Of a stretch of 64,000 nucleotides of DNA, positions 41,907 to 50,056 are shown in pieces. Position numbers and translations under genes: made by a program. The first letter of the stretch is position 1. The number at the start of each line of letters is the position of its first letter. Source of the DNA: Crossiella sp. S99.2 (lineage in GTDB: Bacteria; Actinomycetota; Actinomycetes; Mycobacteriales; Pseudonocardiaceae); contig NZ_JALMDK010000003.1 of the NCBI RefSeq assembly GCF_023094165.1, positions 434,001 to 498,000 of the forward strand, written 5' to 3'. The notes beneath the pieces were generated by a model. That model searched no databases, was not told the origin of the DNA, and saw only the letters and a program-made list of their open reading frames with translations.

Positions 41907-42536
41907 TCAGACCGGGTGCACCGCGACCTGCTGACCGCGGTGGCGGGGTGTCTCGATCTCCTCGACCACCGCGGCGGCGAAGTCCAGCGCGGACAACGCG
42001 CCCTCGGTCCGCGGCCAGCCCGGCGCGACCAGCCCGCCGTCAGTGCGATGCCCCGTGCGCCCGGCCTCGAAGTCGAACTCCCCGATCGGGCTCAGCACCA
42101 GCCAATCAAGGCCGTCGGTCTTGGCCAGCACCTCCGTCCCGGCCAGGTGCCCCAGGCAGAACGGCTTGAACTCCGCCGGGAACTCCGGCACGTCCATCAG
42201 CCGCACCCCCGGCGCGGACTCCAGCAGCACCGCGATGCCCAGCACCAGCACCCGCACCCCGGGCACCGCGGCCAGGGCCTGGGCGGCGGCGGTGTAGAAG
42301 GCGGCCGGGTCGGCGCTGAGGTCGTAGACCGTGCTGACCGCGACGTCGTGGCCGGGGACCAGCGCGGCCACCGAGGCGGCGTCGGTGACGTCTCCGGTGA
42401 CCACCTGGCCGGGCAGGTCGGGGTGCCGGGCCGGATCGCGGACCACCGAGGTCACCTGGTGACCGCGGGCCAGCGCCTCGGCCACCACCAGCCGGCCGAC
42501 CCGGCCACCGGCGCCGAAAACGATGATCTTGCTCAT
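41907..42536 (-). CDS. NAD(P)-binding (NmrA/atypical SDR) protein
   Basis: A 209-residue Rossmann protein beginning IIVFGAGGRVGRLVVAEALARGHQVTSVVRD, the glycine-rich loop of atypical SDRs/NAD(P)H-binding (YwnB-like) proteins. There is no clear Y-x3-K, so it may be a redox sensor or reductase of the NmrA class. Divergent from an HxlR gene; this SDR/HxlR pairing is common for quinone- or aldehyde-responsive modules. Confidence 0.87.
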   Translation of the reverse strand: MSKIIVFGAGGRVGRLVVAEALARGHQVTSVVRDPARHPDLPGQVVTGDVTDAASVAALVPGHDVAVSTVYDLSADPAAFYTAAAQALAAVPGVRVLVLGIAVLLESAPGVRLMDVPEFPAEFKPFCLGHLAGTEVLAKTDGLDWLVLSPIGEFDFEAGRTGHRTDGGLVAPGWPRTEGALSALDFAAAVVEEIETPRHRGQQVAVHPV

Positions 42537-42598
42537 GGGTTCCCCAGTTCGTCAGGACCGTGCTGATCACGGCGCTGACCTGGACGCTATCCACGACA

Positions 42599-42621
42599 TA
42601 CTTGTTACTTCAAAGGTACTT
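42599..42621. promoter_or_regulatory. HxlR operator-like TACTT repeats
   Basis: TACTT occurs at 42599, 42606 and 42617; the core GTTACTT-CA-AAGGTAC is an imperfect palindrome typical of HxlR sites (GTA-rich half-sites). It sits between the NAD(P)-binding gene and the HxlR gene. Confidence 0.45.
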
Positions 42622-42637
42622 GGCTACCGTTTCGGAA

Positions 42638-43009
42638 GTGACCAAGCCACTGCGTCCGGACCTGTTCGACCCGGCCTGCCCCACCAGCGCGCTGCCGTTC
42701 CGGATCGGTGACAAGTGGACCGCGATGGTCATCCGCTGTCTGGAGGACGGGCCGCGCCGGTTCACCGAACTGCGGGTGCCGATGGCCAGGGTGACCCCGA
42801 AGGTGCTCACCGAGACGCTGCGCGCGATGGAACGCGACGGCATGCTGACCCGCACGCACTACCCGGAGATCCCGCCGCGGGTGGAGTACGAGCTGACCGG
42901 GCTGGGCCGCTCGCTGCTCGGGTTGCTGGAGACCTGTTGCACCTGGGCCGATGAGCACCTGCCGGAAGTCCTCGCGGCCCGCGCCGAACACGAAGCGCGG
43001 ATCGGCTGA
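42638..43009 (+). CDS. HxlR family transcriptional regulator
   Basis: A 123-residue winged-helix regulator: CPTSALPFRIGDKWTAMVIRCLEDG, FTELRVPMARVTPKVLTETLRAMERDG, YELTGLGRSLLGLLETCCTWA. The first Cys (residue 13) is in the sensing position. The GTG at 42638 is used; upstream in-frame starts would include the operator. It is first in a three-gene run, each with 1-bp stop/start overlaps. Confidence 0.88.
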   Translation: MTKPLRPDLFDPACPTSALPFRIGDKWTAMVIRCLEDGPRRFTELRVPMARVTPKVLTETLRAMERDGMLTRTHYPEIPPRVEYELTGLGRSLLGLLETCCTWADEHLPEVLAARAEHEARIG

Positions 43010-43326
43010 TGACCGAGCTGTGGCGGTCTGCCCGGGAGAGCTGGATTGATCACCAGGGCCGGGAGTGGTTCCGGAGCAAGCCACGCTGGCTGCCCGAGCG
43101 GGACGCGCGGCGGTTCGTGCTGCGCGGCTCGACACTGGTCGCGGTGGAATCGGCCGATCCCGAGCTGACCTGGCTGGATCCGGCCGCGCGGCCGGGGTTC
43201 TGGGCCGAGCGGGTGGCGGGCCGGGTGGACGGCGAGGCGACCGTCCAGCACGAGCTGAGCTACGGCGTGAGCATGTGGCGCAGTGCCACCGGCGCCCGGC
43301 TGGTGCTGATCACCGAGCACTGCTGA
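43009..43326 (+). CDS. Small protein of unknown function
   Basis: A 105-residue soluble protein not assigned to a family. It is Trp/Arg-rich at the N-terminus (LWRSARESWIDHQGREWFRSKPRWLPERD) and has a beta-rich second half. Stop-start overlap of 1 bp with both neighbours (TGATG) shows tight translational coupling with the HxlR gene before it and the HTH-like gene after it. Confidence 0.7.
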   Translation: MTELWRSARESWIDHQGREWFRSKPRWLPERDARRFVLRGSTLVAVESADPELTWLDPAARPGFWAERVAGRVDGEATVQHELSYGVSMWRSATGARLVLITEHC

Positions 43327-43910
43327 TGGGTACAAGCGAGACGACACCGCCCGGCTACAACCAGGCCGAGCTGGCTGAACACCTTGGCCTACGGGCCTGG
43401 CAGGTCGCGGTGGGCCGCGAGTTCGGCCTGATCCCCGCACCGGACCTGGACCCGCGCTGGTCCGCCACCACGGCCGCCGCGCTCACCGGCGAGGCCGACC
43501 GCATCCGCGCGGCGGTGGGCGCCGAGTACCCGATCGGCGGGCAACGCGCGGCGGGCAGGCTGGCCGTACTCAGCGGCCTGGACGTCACCCCGGCCGACGT
43601 GGCCGCGCTGGCCGAGCAGGGCCTGCTCACCGTCGCCGCGAGATACACCAGCAACGACCGCTCGCACGACCTGTTCGCACCGGCGCAGCTGGACCGCGTG
43701 GCCGCCGAGCAGGCCGCAGCACTGGCCGCGGTGGTGGCCGAGCGCATCGCGTGGATCGTGGCTGGCCTCTCGATCGCGGACGCGGCCACGGCGCTGGGCT
43801 GGCAGCGGCAGGACCAGTTCCTGGAGTTCGCGCAGCGGCGGGGCCTACTCCAGAAACATGGCCACTACGCCCGCACGGACCTTGAAGCACTGGTCGCCGA
43901 GGGCGGCTGA
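43326..43910 (+). CDS. Putative DNA-binding protein with two HTH-like segments
   Basis: A 194-residue protein. Residues 11-45 (YNQAELAEHLGLRAWQVAVGREFGLIP) and 148-190 (IADAATALGWQRQDQFLEFAQRRGLL, then YARTDLEALV) look like excisionase/MerR-type winged HTHs; the middle is helical with an ADVAALAEQGLL repeat of the same theme. Family unknown. It ends 5 bp from the convergent MFS gene. Confidence 0.65.
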   Translation: MGTSETTPPGYNQAELAEHLGLRAWQVAVGREFGLIPAPDLDPRWSATTAAALTGEADRIRAAVGAEYPIGGQRAAGRLAVLSGLDVTPADVAALAEQGLLTVAARYTSNDRSHDLFAPAQLDRVAAEQAAALAAVVAERIAWIVAGLSIADAATALGWQRQDQFLEFAQRRGLLQKHGHYARTDLEALVAEGG

Positions 43911-43915
43911 ATCCG

Positions 43916-45121
43916 TTACGCCATCACCGGTTTCGGCTCGCGCAGCTGGGCCAGCGCGACCGCGAGCACCAGCAGTCCACCGGCCTGGGCCAGGGTCAGC
44001 AGCTGCGGGCTGACCGCGTCGCCGAACGCGCCGAAGGCCAGGAAGGCGATCGGGAAGGTGGCGCTGATCGCGGCCTGCAGCGCGGCGAAGAACCTGCCCT
44101 TGACCTCATTCGGCACCACCTGCTGGAACAGCGCGGTGAACTTGACGTTGGAGACGCCGAGGAACCAGCCGCTGGCCGCGAGTGCGATCGCGTAGAGCCA
44201 CTGGTCCACCAGCAGCCCCGGCACCGCCAGGCACAGCCCGAACAGGGCGATGCAGACCGCGCCGAAGCGGGTGGTGCGGCTACCGGTGGGGATGCTCGCC
44301 GCGAGGAAGGCGCCCAGCAGCAAACCCAGCCACAGCGCGGCTTCCAGGATCGCCAGGGTGCCCGCGCCCTGTGCCAGCACGAGTTTGGTGTAGAGCGGCA
44401 GCACCAGCAGGGTCGGCGCGGAGAAGAAGTTGGCGGCGGCGAAGCACACCAGTAGCGGCCGCACCCCGGGCATCGAACCCAGGAAGTGCCAGGTGCCACC
44501 GTCGGCCGCGGGTGCGTCCGCCGGGCGTGCGGGCGGGGCCGGGACCGGGGTGAACTTGGCCGCGGTCAGGCACAGCGCGGCGATGGCGTAGCTGGCCGCG
44601 TTGAGCCAGATCGCGCCGGTGAAGCCGACCGTGGCCAGCAGCACCGCGCCGAAGGCCGCGCCGGCGAAGTTGGCCACCGACTGGGTGGCCGCGCCGAAGC
44701 CGACCGCGCGTTCGATGTCCTTGCCCGCCACCAGTTCCGGCAGTGCCTTGAGCAGGCAGGGGTCGAAGAACGCCTGGCAGGTGGCCAGCACCAGCGCCAC
44801 CGGGTAGACCATCCACGGCGCGACCGCGTCCTGGGTGGCCAGGATCGCCAGCACGGTGACCACCGCGCAGGCGATGAGTTCCGCGCGCAGCATCACCGTG
44901 CGGCTGGGGCGGCGGTCCAGGCGGCGGCCGATCTGGCGGACCAGCAGCAGCGGCGGCAGCGCGCCCAGCACCAGGAACGCCCCGGAGGCCAGCCCTCGGG
45001 TGTCGGCGGGCAGGCTGCCCAGCAGCCACCACAGCAGCGCGATCTGGTAGACCCGGGTGCCGCCTTGGGAGAGCACCTGGCCCACCCAGACCAGGGCGAA
45101 GTTCTTGTTGCGCAATAACAT
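43916..45121 (-). CDS. MFS transporter (DHA3-like)
   Basis: A 401-residue major facilitator with 12 predicted helices. The N-terminus MLLRNKNFALVWVGQVLSQGGTRVYQIALLWWLLG and the RPSRTVMLRAE loop motif match DHA3-type drug exporters. Its start overlaps the stop of the ligase gene by 1 bp, so the two are co-translated. The pairing suggests that the acyl-activating enzyme makes, or modifies, what this pump exports. Confidence 0.88.
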   Translation of the reverse strand: MLLRNKNFALVWVGQVLSQGGTRVYQIALLWWLLGSLPADTRGLASGAFLVLGALPPLLLVRQIGRRLDRRPSRTVMLRAELIACAVVTVLAILATQDAVAPWMVYPVALVLATCQAFFDPCLLKALPELVAGKDIERAVGFGAATQSVANFAGAAFGAVLLATVGFTGAIWLNAASYAIAALCLTAAKFTPVPAPPARPADAPAADGGTWHFLGSMPGVRPLLVCFAAANFFSAPTLLVLPLYTKLVLAQGAGTLAILEAALWLGLLLGAFLAASIPTGSRTTRFGAVCIALFGLCLAVPGLLVDQWLYAIALAASGWFLGVSNVKFTALFQQVVPNEVKGRFFAALQAAISATFPIAFLAFGAFGDAVSPQLLTLAQAGGLLVLAVALAQLREPKPVMA

Positions 45122-46371
45122 CAGGCGCCGCGCTCATCGAGCAGCCGGACCAGCTTGCCGGTCCGCGGGTTGATCTTGAGCCCGTCCGGGCCCGCCCATT
45201 CCACCGCTAGGGGCTGGATCAGGCCGCGCTCGACGTGGTCGGCGAACATCGGCCGCAGCTCGTCCAGGGACACCGCGATCGCCTTGGCCAGCTCCTCCTG
45301 TCCGGTGACCGTGCCGCCAAGCCGGAGCACGAGCTGGTCCTTGGCGTCCTTGCGCCGCAACACCACCTGGATGCCGGTGATGGACTGCCCGGCCGCCGCA
45401 CCCTCCACAATGGAACGCAGATCGTCCAGGTAGACGGTCACCGGTCCGACCCGCGCGCCCTCGTCGGAACGCCCGAGCAGCCGGAAGGTCCGCGACTCGA
45501 AATCGGTCCACTCGGCCAGATCGCCCACCGGGTACCGCACCACCGGCTGCAGGGTGCGCACCAGGTCGGTCACCACCACCCGCCCTGGCCGGCCCGCCTC
45601 CTGGATCGGCTCGCCGGAGTCGATGTCCAGGATCTCCATGATCCGCCCAGGGAAGACCCGGTGGATCCGCGCGTCCTGCTCACCCTCGACCGGCCCGCCC
45701 AGGATGCCGCCGTCCACGCTGGCGTAGCCGATCGAGCGGACCTGCGCGCCGGGGAAAGCGGCGTTGATCAGCGCCCGCTGGTCGCCGTAGAAAGCCTCGC
45801 CGCTGAACAGCACGATCCGCACCAGCGGCAGCGAACCCACGGTGTCCACCACGTGCTGGGCCAGCTGGCACAGCGAGGTGGGCGGCGCGGCCAGCACGGT
45901 CGCGCCGAACTCTTCCAGGGTCTTGGCCACGAACTCCAGCGGAGCCGAGCCGGCGATGGGCAGCTGCACGGTGTCCACCGGCGCGTCCTGCAGGGTGTTG
46001 AGGGTGAAGATGAAGCTGGAGTACAGCTCCCCGGCGTAGAACAGGTTCGCCACCCGGTCCCCGTCGACCAGTCCCGCGCCGACGAGACCGGTGGAGAAGG
46101 TCTCGCTCATCTCCCGCCACTCCGCGCGGGTGTAGACCGACACCCGCGGCGCGCTGGTGGTGCCGCCGGTCTTGAACACCAGACCGCCGACGTGCTCGCC
46201 GGTGTGCAACCGGTTGTCCCGCAAGGTGTTCGCCGCCCAGTACCCGGCGTGGTCCACGATCGGCAGGTCGGTCAGGTCCGGCGCGGGTGGCAGCTCCGCG
46301 TAGAGTTCCCGGTAGTAGGGGGAGCGCTCGCGGACCAGGTCGACGAGTGCGGAAACAGACAAGCCAGCCAC
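45121..46371 (-). CDS. PaaK/LuxE-like adenylate-forming enzyme
   Basis: A 416-residue adenylating enzyme of the phenylacetate-CoA ligase/LuxE (EhpF-like) group. LVFKTGGTTSAPRVSV (68-75 core) is the phosphate loop, here TGGTTSAP rather than the canonical SSGTTGxP. VRIVLFSGEAFYGDQ, IGYASVDGGIL and YPVGDLAEW (hinge Asp) follow. GTG 46371 is preferred (GGAGG 10 nt upstream) over a GTG 36 bp earlier without a ribosome site. It resembles the PaaK half of the fusion at 33400, so the window has three related ligase modules. Confidence 0.85.
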   Translation of the reverse strand: MAGLSVSALVDLVRERSPYYRELYAELPPAPDLTDLPIVDHAGYWAANTLRDNRLHTGEHVGGLVFKTGGTTSAPRVSVYTRAEWREMSETFSTGLVGAGLVDGDRVANLFYAGELYSSFIFTLNTLQDAPVDTVQLPIAGSAPLEFVAKTLEEFGATVLAAPPTSLCQLAQHVVDTVGSLPLVRIVLFSGEAFYGDQRALINAAFPGAQVRSIGYASVDGGILGGPVEGEQDARIHRVFPGRIMEILDIDSGEPIQEAGRPGRVVVTDLVRTLQPVVRYPVGDLAEWTDFESRTFRLLGRSDEGARVGPVTVYLDDLRSIVEGAAAGQSITGIQVVLRRKDAKDQLVLRLGGTVTGQEELAKAIAVSLDELRPMFADHVERGLIQPLAVEWAGPDGLKINPRTGKLVRLLDERGA

Positions 46372-46502
46372 CTGTGCGAAACCTCCAGCCAGGTCAGGAC
46401 AAAACACCTGAGGCTAGCGTCCGCCGTTTGGCGTTTTCCCAGCTCGCGCAACGGATGTGCGCACCGACACCCGGTGACCTCGGATACCCCCGGCTGGCCT
46501 AG

Positions 46503-47261
46503 TTACTCCGCCACGACCAGCCGCAGCGCGCTGGCGTACTCCGGTTGGGTGCGCAGGTGGCCGAATCGCCGGTCCCACTCCCCCGACTCCAGGTCCGCGG
46601 CCAGGGTGGCGACGATCCGCGCCTCGGCCTCGGGTCCGACAAAGCCCCAGCCGGACTGGGCGCGGCGCACCGCGGGGTCGAGGAAGCGTTCCGGGCGGCC
46701 GTAGTAGGCGTCGGTGAACCCGTCCACGCAGTCCAGTGCCACCGGGACCGGGGTGACGGTGGCGCCGCCGAGGATCTCGGCCATCCGCTCCACGGGCAGG
46801 TAGCGGCCGCGTTCGACGCTGACCACCTCCGGCGCGTACTCGGCGAACCAGCCCTGGGCCAGGGCCGGACCGTCGATGGTCAGGATCACCACCCGGCCGC
46901 GGCTGACCCGCCGCAGCTCGCGCAGGCCGCGCTCGGCGTCGGACCACTGGTGCACGGTGATGGTGGCCATGGCCGCGTCCACGCTGCCGTCGTCCAGGGG
47001 CAGTTCCTCGGCGATGCCGTTGATCGCCGGAACCAGGTGTGACGGCCGCTGGGCCCGCATGGCGGCGGCGGGTTCGATCGCGATCACGTGCCGGTCCAGC
47101 GGTTCGTAGGAGCCCGCGCCCGCGCCGACGTTGACCACCGTGCGGGCCTCGCCGAGGGCGGCGTGCACCAGTTCGGCGATACGCGGGTCGGTGCGGCGGT
47201 GCTGGGCGTAGCCGGAGCCGTGGGTCTCGTAGTCGAAGTCGCCAGCCGGTTTTGTACGCAT
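46503..47261 (-). CDS. Class I SAM-dependent methyltransferase
   Basis: A 252-residue methyltransferase. SAM motif I VVNVGAGAGSYEPLDRHVIAIEP, motif post-I AAAMRAQRP and the acidic DDGSVDAAMATITVHQW belong to the Methyltransf_11/UbiE-like type. ATG 47261 follows GGGGCAGG. Divergent from the HxlR-peroxiredoxin fusion, with a shared 11-bp inverted repeat, so it is a probable target of that regulator. Confidence 0.88.
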   Translation of the reverse strand: MRTKPAGDFDYETHGSGYAQHRRTDPRIAELVHAALGEARTVVNVGAGAGSYEPLDRHVIAIEPAAAMRAQRPSHLVPAINGIAEELPLDDGSVDAAMATITVHQWSDAERGLRELRRVSRGRVVILTIDGPALAQGWFAEYAPEVVSVERGRYLPVERMAEILGGATVTPVPVALDCVDGFTDAYYGRPERFLDPAVRRAQSGWGFVGPEAEARIVATLAADLESGEWDRRFGHLRTQPEYASALRLVVAE

Positions 47262-47278
47262 GTCCTGCCCCCAGGATG

Positions 47279-47305
47279 TAGTGAGTTCCTTCTGGGAACG
47301 CACTA
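47279..47305. promoter_or_regulatory. HxlR operator TAGTGAGTTCC-n5-GGAACGCACTA
   Basis: Arms 47279-47289 and 47295-47305 match in 10 of 11 positions, centred between the methyltransferase and the HxlR-peroxiredoxin gene. The spacing fits a winged-helix dimer. Confidence 0.75.
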
Positions 47306-47341
47306 TGCTGGGCAAGGGAAGCGCGAGTCAAGGAGGACTGG

Positions 47342-48211
47342 GTGCGCCGCACGGACCTCTCCGACGCCGACTGCGCCATCGCGCAGGCCCTGGATGTGGT
47401 CGGCGACTGGTGGACGCTGCTGGTGGTGCGCGATGTGGCCCGCGGCGTGCACCGCTTCGAGGCGTTGTGCACCGAACTGGGCATGTCCCGCAAGGTGCTG
47501 GCCGAACGGCTGCGCTGGCTCCTGGATCATGGCGTGCTGCGGCGCGAGCGCTACCACGAGCACCCGCCGCGCTACGAGTACCGGCTGACTGACCGGGGCC
47601 GCGCACTGCTGCCGGTGCTGGTGGCCCTGCAGGACTGGGGCGCGACCTGGCTGCTCGGCGACGGCACCCTCTCCGCCACCAGCGCACCGGACTCGGCCGA
47701 AGCCCGCCGGGTGCGTGACCTGGTCGGCGCCCGGGTCCCGGACCTGCTGCTGCCCGCCGCGGACAGCACCCGCCGGGACCCGATCGCCGACTCCACCAGC
47801 ACTGTTGTCTACTTCTTCCCCGGCGCGGGCGGCACCCACCCGCCGGGCTGGGACCAGATCCCCGGCGCCCCCGGCTGCACCCTGGAGGCATGCGCCTACC
47901 GCGACCGGCACACCGAGTTCGCCGCGCGCGGGGCCACCGTGCACGGGGTCTCCACCCAGCGCCCGGACGAACTGGCCGCCTTCACCGCCGCCGAGTCCCT
48001 GCCCTTCCCACTGTTCTCCGATGCCGAACTGGCGCTGGTCACCGCGTTGCGGCTACCCACTTTCCGGGCCGGCGGGGTGGACCGGCTCAAGCGGCTGACC
48101 CTGGTGGTGGACCGGCAGCGGATCGTGCGTTCGGTGCTCTACCCGATCCCGGACGCGGCGGGCTCGGTGCAGGACGCCCTGGCGCTGGTCGATCAGCTTC
48201 AGCCGACCTGA
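47342..48211 (+). CDS. HxlR winged-helix regulator fused to a BCP-like peroxiredoxin
   Basis: A 289-residue two-domain protein. Residues 1-~105 form a complete HxlR domain (CAIAQALDVVGDWWTLLVVRDVARG, FEALCTELGMSRKVLAERLRWLLDHG, YRLTDRGRALLPVLVALQDWG). Residues ~120-289 form a peroxiredoxin/AhpC-TSA domain. PGCTLEACAYRD places the peroxidatic Cys179 and resolving Cys184 five residues apart, as in atypical 2-Cys BCP. FFPGAGG and the LRLPTF region follow. GTG 47342 after AAGGAGG. Likely a peroxide- or thiol-sensing repressor of the divergent methyltransferase and itself. Confidence 0.88.
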   Translation: MRRTDLSDADCAIAQALDVVGDWWTLLVVRDVARGVHRFEALCTELGMSRKVLAERLRWLLDHGVLRRERYHEHPPRYEYRLTDRGRALLPVLVALQDWGATWLLGDGTLSATSAPDSAEARRVRDLVGARVPDLLLPAADSTRRDPIADSTSTVVYFFPGAGGTHPPGWDQIPGAPGCTLEACAYRDRHTEFAARGATVHGVSTQRPDELAAFTAAESLPFPLFSDAELALVTALRLPTFRAGGVDRLKRLTLVVDRQRIVRSVLYPIPDAAGSVQDALALVDQLQPT

Positions 48212-48498
48212 CGAAGCTCGATCGCACCGAAGCGGGCCACCGGATGCCGGGCGGCGATCGCGATCGCCTCGTCCAGGCTCGCGCAGTCCAGGAGGTCGAA
48301 TCCGGCGATCCACTCCTTGGTCTCGGCGAACGGTCCGTCGCTGACCAGGGCCCGCGAGCGCACAGTTCTCGCTTCCGCGGTCGGCCGGAGCCGGTCTCCG
48401 TCCAGGCGTTGCGGGGTGGTGTCCACCCAGTCCTCCGCGTTGTCCTCGACCGTGCCGACCAGTGCGTCGTCCACGCGCACGAACATCAGGTACTTCAT
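48199..48498 (-). CDS. YCII-related / DGPF domain protein
   Basis: A 99-residue ferredoxin-like-fold protein: MKYLMFVRVDD at the N-terminus and the family signature DGPFAETKEWIAGFDLLD. Function unknown; YCII/DGPF proteins often neighbour ECF sigma factors, but none is seen here. It follows the second YCII-type gene by 3 bp on the same strand, so the two are one operon. Convergent 13-bp overlap with the HxlR-peroxiredoxin gene. Confidence 0.9.
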   Translation of the reverse strand: MKYLMFVRVDDALVGTVEDNAEDWVDTTPQRLDGDRLRPTAEARTVRSRALVSDGPFAETKEWIAGFDLLDCASLDEAIAIAARHPVARFGAIELRQVG

Positions 48499-48501
48499 TA
48501 C

Positions 48502-48810
48502 TCAGTCCTCCCAGTACGCGCGAACTTCGATCGGACCCCGGCCCGCGGCCGGATGCGCGGCGGCGATGGCCACCGCGGTGTCCAGGTCAGCGCAGTCGAT
48601 GATCTCCACGGACAACGGGTTGATCTCGCCGAACTGGCCGTCCACAAGCTGGCGCTCGGCACCGCGAACCCGCACCGTCACCGCCTCCGCCGGCGCGGCC
48701 AGTGGCAGTCCGGTCCGGCTCGCGCCCCGCGCGTCGAGTTCGCGCAGCCAGGCCGCGAACTCCGGTGTGTCCGCGGGTGTCTCCGCGCAGATCATCAGCA
48801 GGTACTTCAC
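48502..48810 (-). CDS. YCII-related protein
   Basis: A 102-residue YCII-type protein (VKYLLMICAETPADT, ending GRGPIEVRAYWED). The usual DGPF motif is altered to VDGQFGEINPLSVEIID, so it is a diverged paralogue of its neighbour. GTG 48810 follows AAGGAGGAGTGG. Confidence 0.85.
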   Translation of the reverse strand: MKYLLMICAETPADTPEFAAWLRELDARGASRTGLPLAAPAEAVTVRVRGAERQLVDGQFGEINPLSVEIIDCADLDTAVAIAAAHPAAGRGPIEVRAYWED

Positions 48811-48910
48811 CCACTCCTCCTTCGGCCGATTCCGACTCTCCCCCACCCGACGGGCACGGGCTCGCGGAATCGACACCGGCGCAGCGGCGAGTTGTGGCAA
48901 CCTGGGCGGG

Positions 48911-49603
48911 ATGCCGCATTTCGAGAGCTATGACGGACTTCGGCTGTCCTACACCACACTCGGCGCAGGCCCGCCGCTGATCTGCCTCTCCGGCGGACCC
49001 GGCGCGGACGCCACCAGCCTGGGTGACCTCGGTGGACTGGCCGAGCACCACACGCTCATCCGGCTGGACGCCAGGGCGGGCGGGGACTCCGAGATCCCCC
49101 AGGACCAGGCCAGCTGCGCGTTTCCCGCCCAGGTCAAGGACATCGAGGCGTTACGCGCCCACCTCGGGATGCGCCAGATCGACCTGCTGGCGCACTCCGC
49201 GGGCACCCTGACCGCCCAGGCCTACGCCGCCGCCGAACCCCGGCGGGTCCGGCGGCTGGTGCTCGTCGCCCCAGCCGGTCGCGGGTCGCGCGAGCCGGAC
49301 GCCGAAGAGGTGGCCCGGATCCAGGCCAGAGGGGTGCGCACCCAGGAACCGGCGGAGAACGGCAGTCCGCCGGGCTGGCTGCGGGGCGCGTTCTACGTCG
49401 AGCACCAGGCCAAGGCGCTGCCGCATCCGGTGCTCGCGGTGGCCGGGGCCGAGGACGGCATCGCCGGACTGACCCCGGCCAAGCTGGTCGCCGACCTGCA
49501 CCCGGCCGGGGTCCTCGCCGTACTCCCCGGCTGCGGGCACTGGCCGTGGCTGGACGCCCCCGACCCGTTCACCTCAGTGGTTTCCGGGTTCCTGGCCGGG
49601 TAA
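48911..49603 (+). CDS. Alpha/beta hydrolase, proline iminopeptidase-like
   Basis: A 230-residue serine hydrolase. CLSGGPGADATSL near the N-terminus is the HGGPG-type oxyanion loop of proline iminopeptidases, with Ser replacing the usual His. Nucleophile elbow LAHSAGTLTAQ and C-terminal GCGHWPWLD supply Ser and His. At 230 residues it is shorter than ~300-residue iminopeptidases; the cap domain is reduced. Substrate uncertain. Confidence 0.82.
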   Translation: MPHFESYDGLRLSYTTLGAGPPLICLSGGPGADATSLGDLGGLAEHHTLIRLDARAGGDSEIPQDQASCAFPAQVKDIEALRAHLGMRQIDLLAHSAGTLTAQAYAAAEPRRVRRLVLVAPAGRGSREPDAEEVARIQARGVRTQEPAENGSPPGWLRGAFYVEHQAKALPHPVLAVAGAEDGIAGLTPAKLVADLHPAGVLAVLPGCGHWPWLDAPDPFTSVVSGFLAG

Positions 49604-49604
49604 C

Positions 49605-50012
49605 TCAGTCCAGCACCGCGGTCGCCTCGATCTCCACCAGCAGATCCGGCTCGGCCAGTGCGGCCACGCCGATCCCGGTCAGCGGCGGCAACGCGGTGAT
49701 GCCCAGCTTCGCCGCGGCCCGCTCGGCGCCTTCGACGTAGTGCGCGATCAGGTCCGGGTTCCAGCCGACGAAGTACACGGTCACTTTCGCCACGTCGTCG
49801 AAGGTGGCGCCGACCTCGGCCAGGGCGATGCCGAGGTTGAGGTAGCACTGCTCGACCTGGGCGGCCAGGTCGCCTTCGCCGATCTTGCGGCCCTCGGCGT
49901 CGCGGGCGACCTGGCCGGCGATGAAGACCATTCTGGAGCCGGTGGCCACGGCGACCTGCCGGTAGAGGTCGACCTTGGGCAGTCCGGCGGGGTTAACCAG
50001 GGTGATAGCCAT
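49605..50012 (-). CDS. RidA family (YjgF/UK114) deaminase-like protein
   Basis: A 135-residue RidA-superfamily protein: VFIAGQVARDAEGRKIGEGDLAAQVEQCYLNL and the C-terminal PDLLVEIEATAVLD. Canonical RidA hydrolyses reactive enamine/imine intermediates with a conserved Arg near residue 105; here the position region is PPLTGIGVAALAEPD with no clear Arg, so it may be a RidA-like (Rid4-7) member. Divergent from a TetR gene across a 26-bp palindrome. Confidence 0.85.
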   Translation of the reverse strand: MAITLVNPAGLPKVDLYRQVAVATGSRMVFIAGQVARDAEGRKIGEGDLAAQVEQCYLNLGIALAEVGATFDDVAKVTVYFVGWNPDLIAHYVEGAERAAAKLGITALPPLTGIGVAALAEPDLLVEIEATAVLD

Positions 50013-50021
50013 GCCGCGACA

Positions 50022-50047
50022 ATACATAACATTGCAATGCTATGTAT
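50022..50047. promoter_or_regulatory. Near-perfect 26-bp TetR operator
   Basis: ATACATAACATTG (50022-50034) and CAATGCTATGTAT (50035-50047) are complementary except for one position, with no spacer. It lies between the RidA start (50012) and the TetR start (50057). Confidence 0.8.
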
Positions 50048-50056
50048 CCTGGGCCC

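Noticed and set aside
48317..48910. N-terminal extension of the hydrolase at 48911
   Set aside because: It is antisense to two well-supported YCII genes; the ATG at 48911 gives a normal hydrolase N-terminus.
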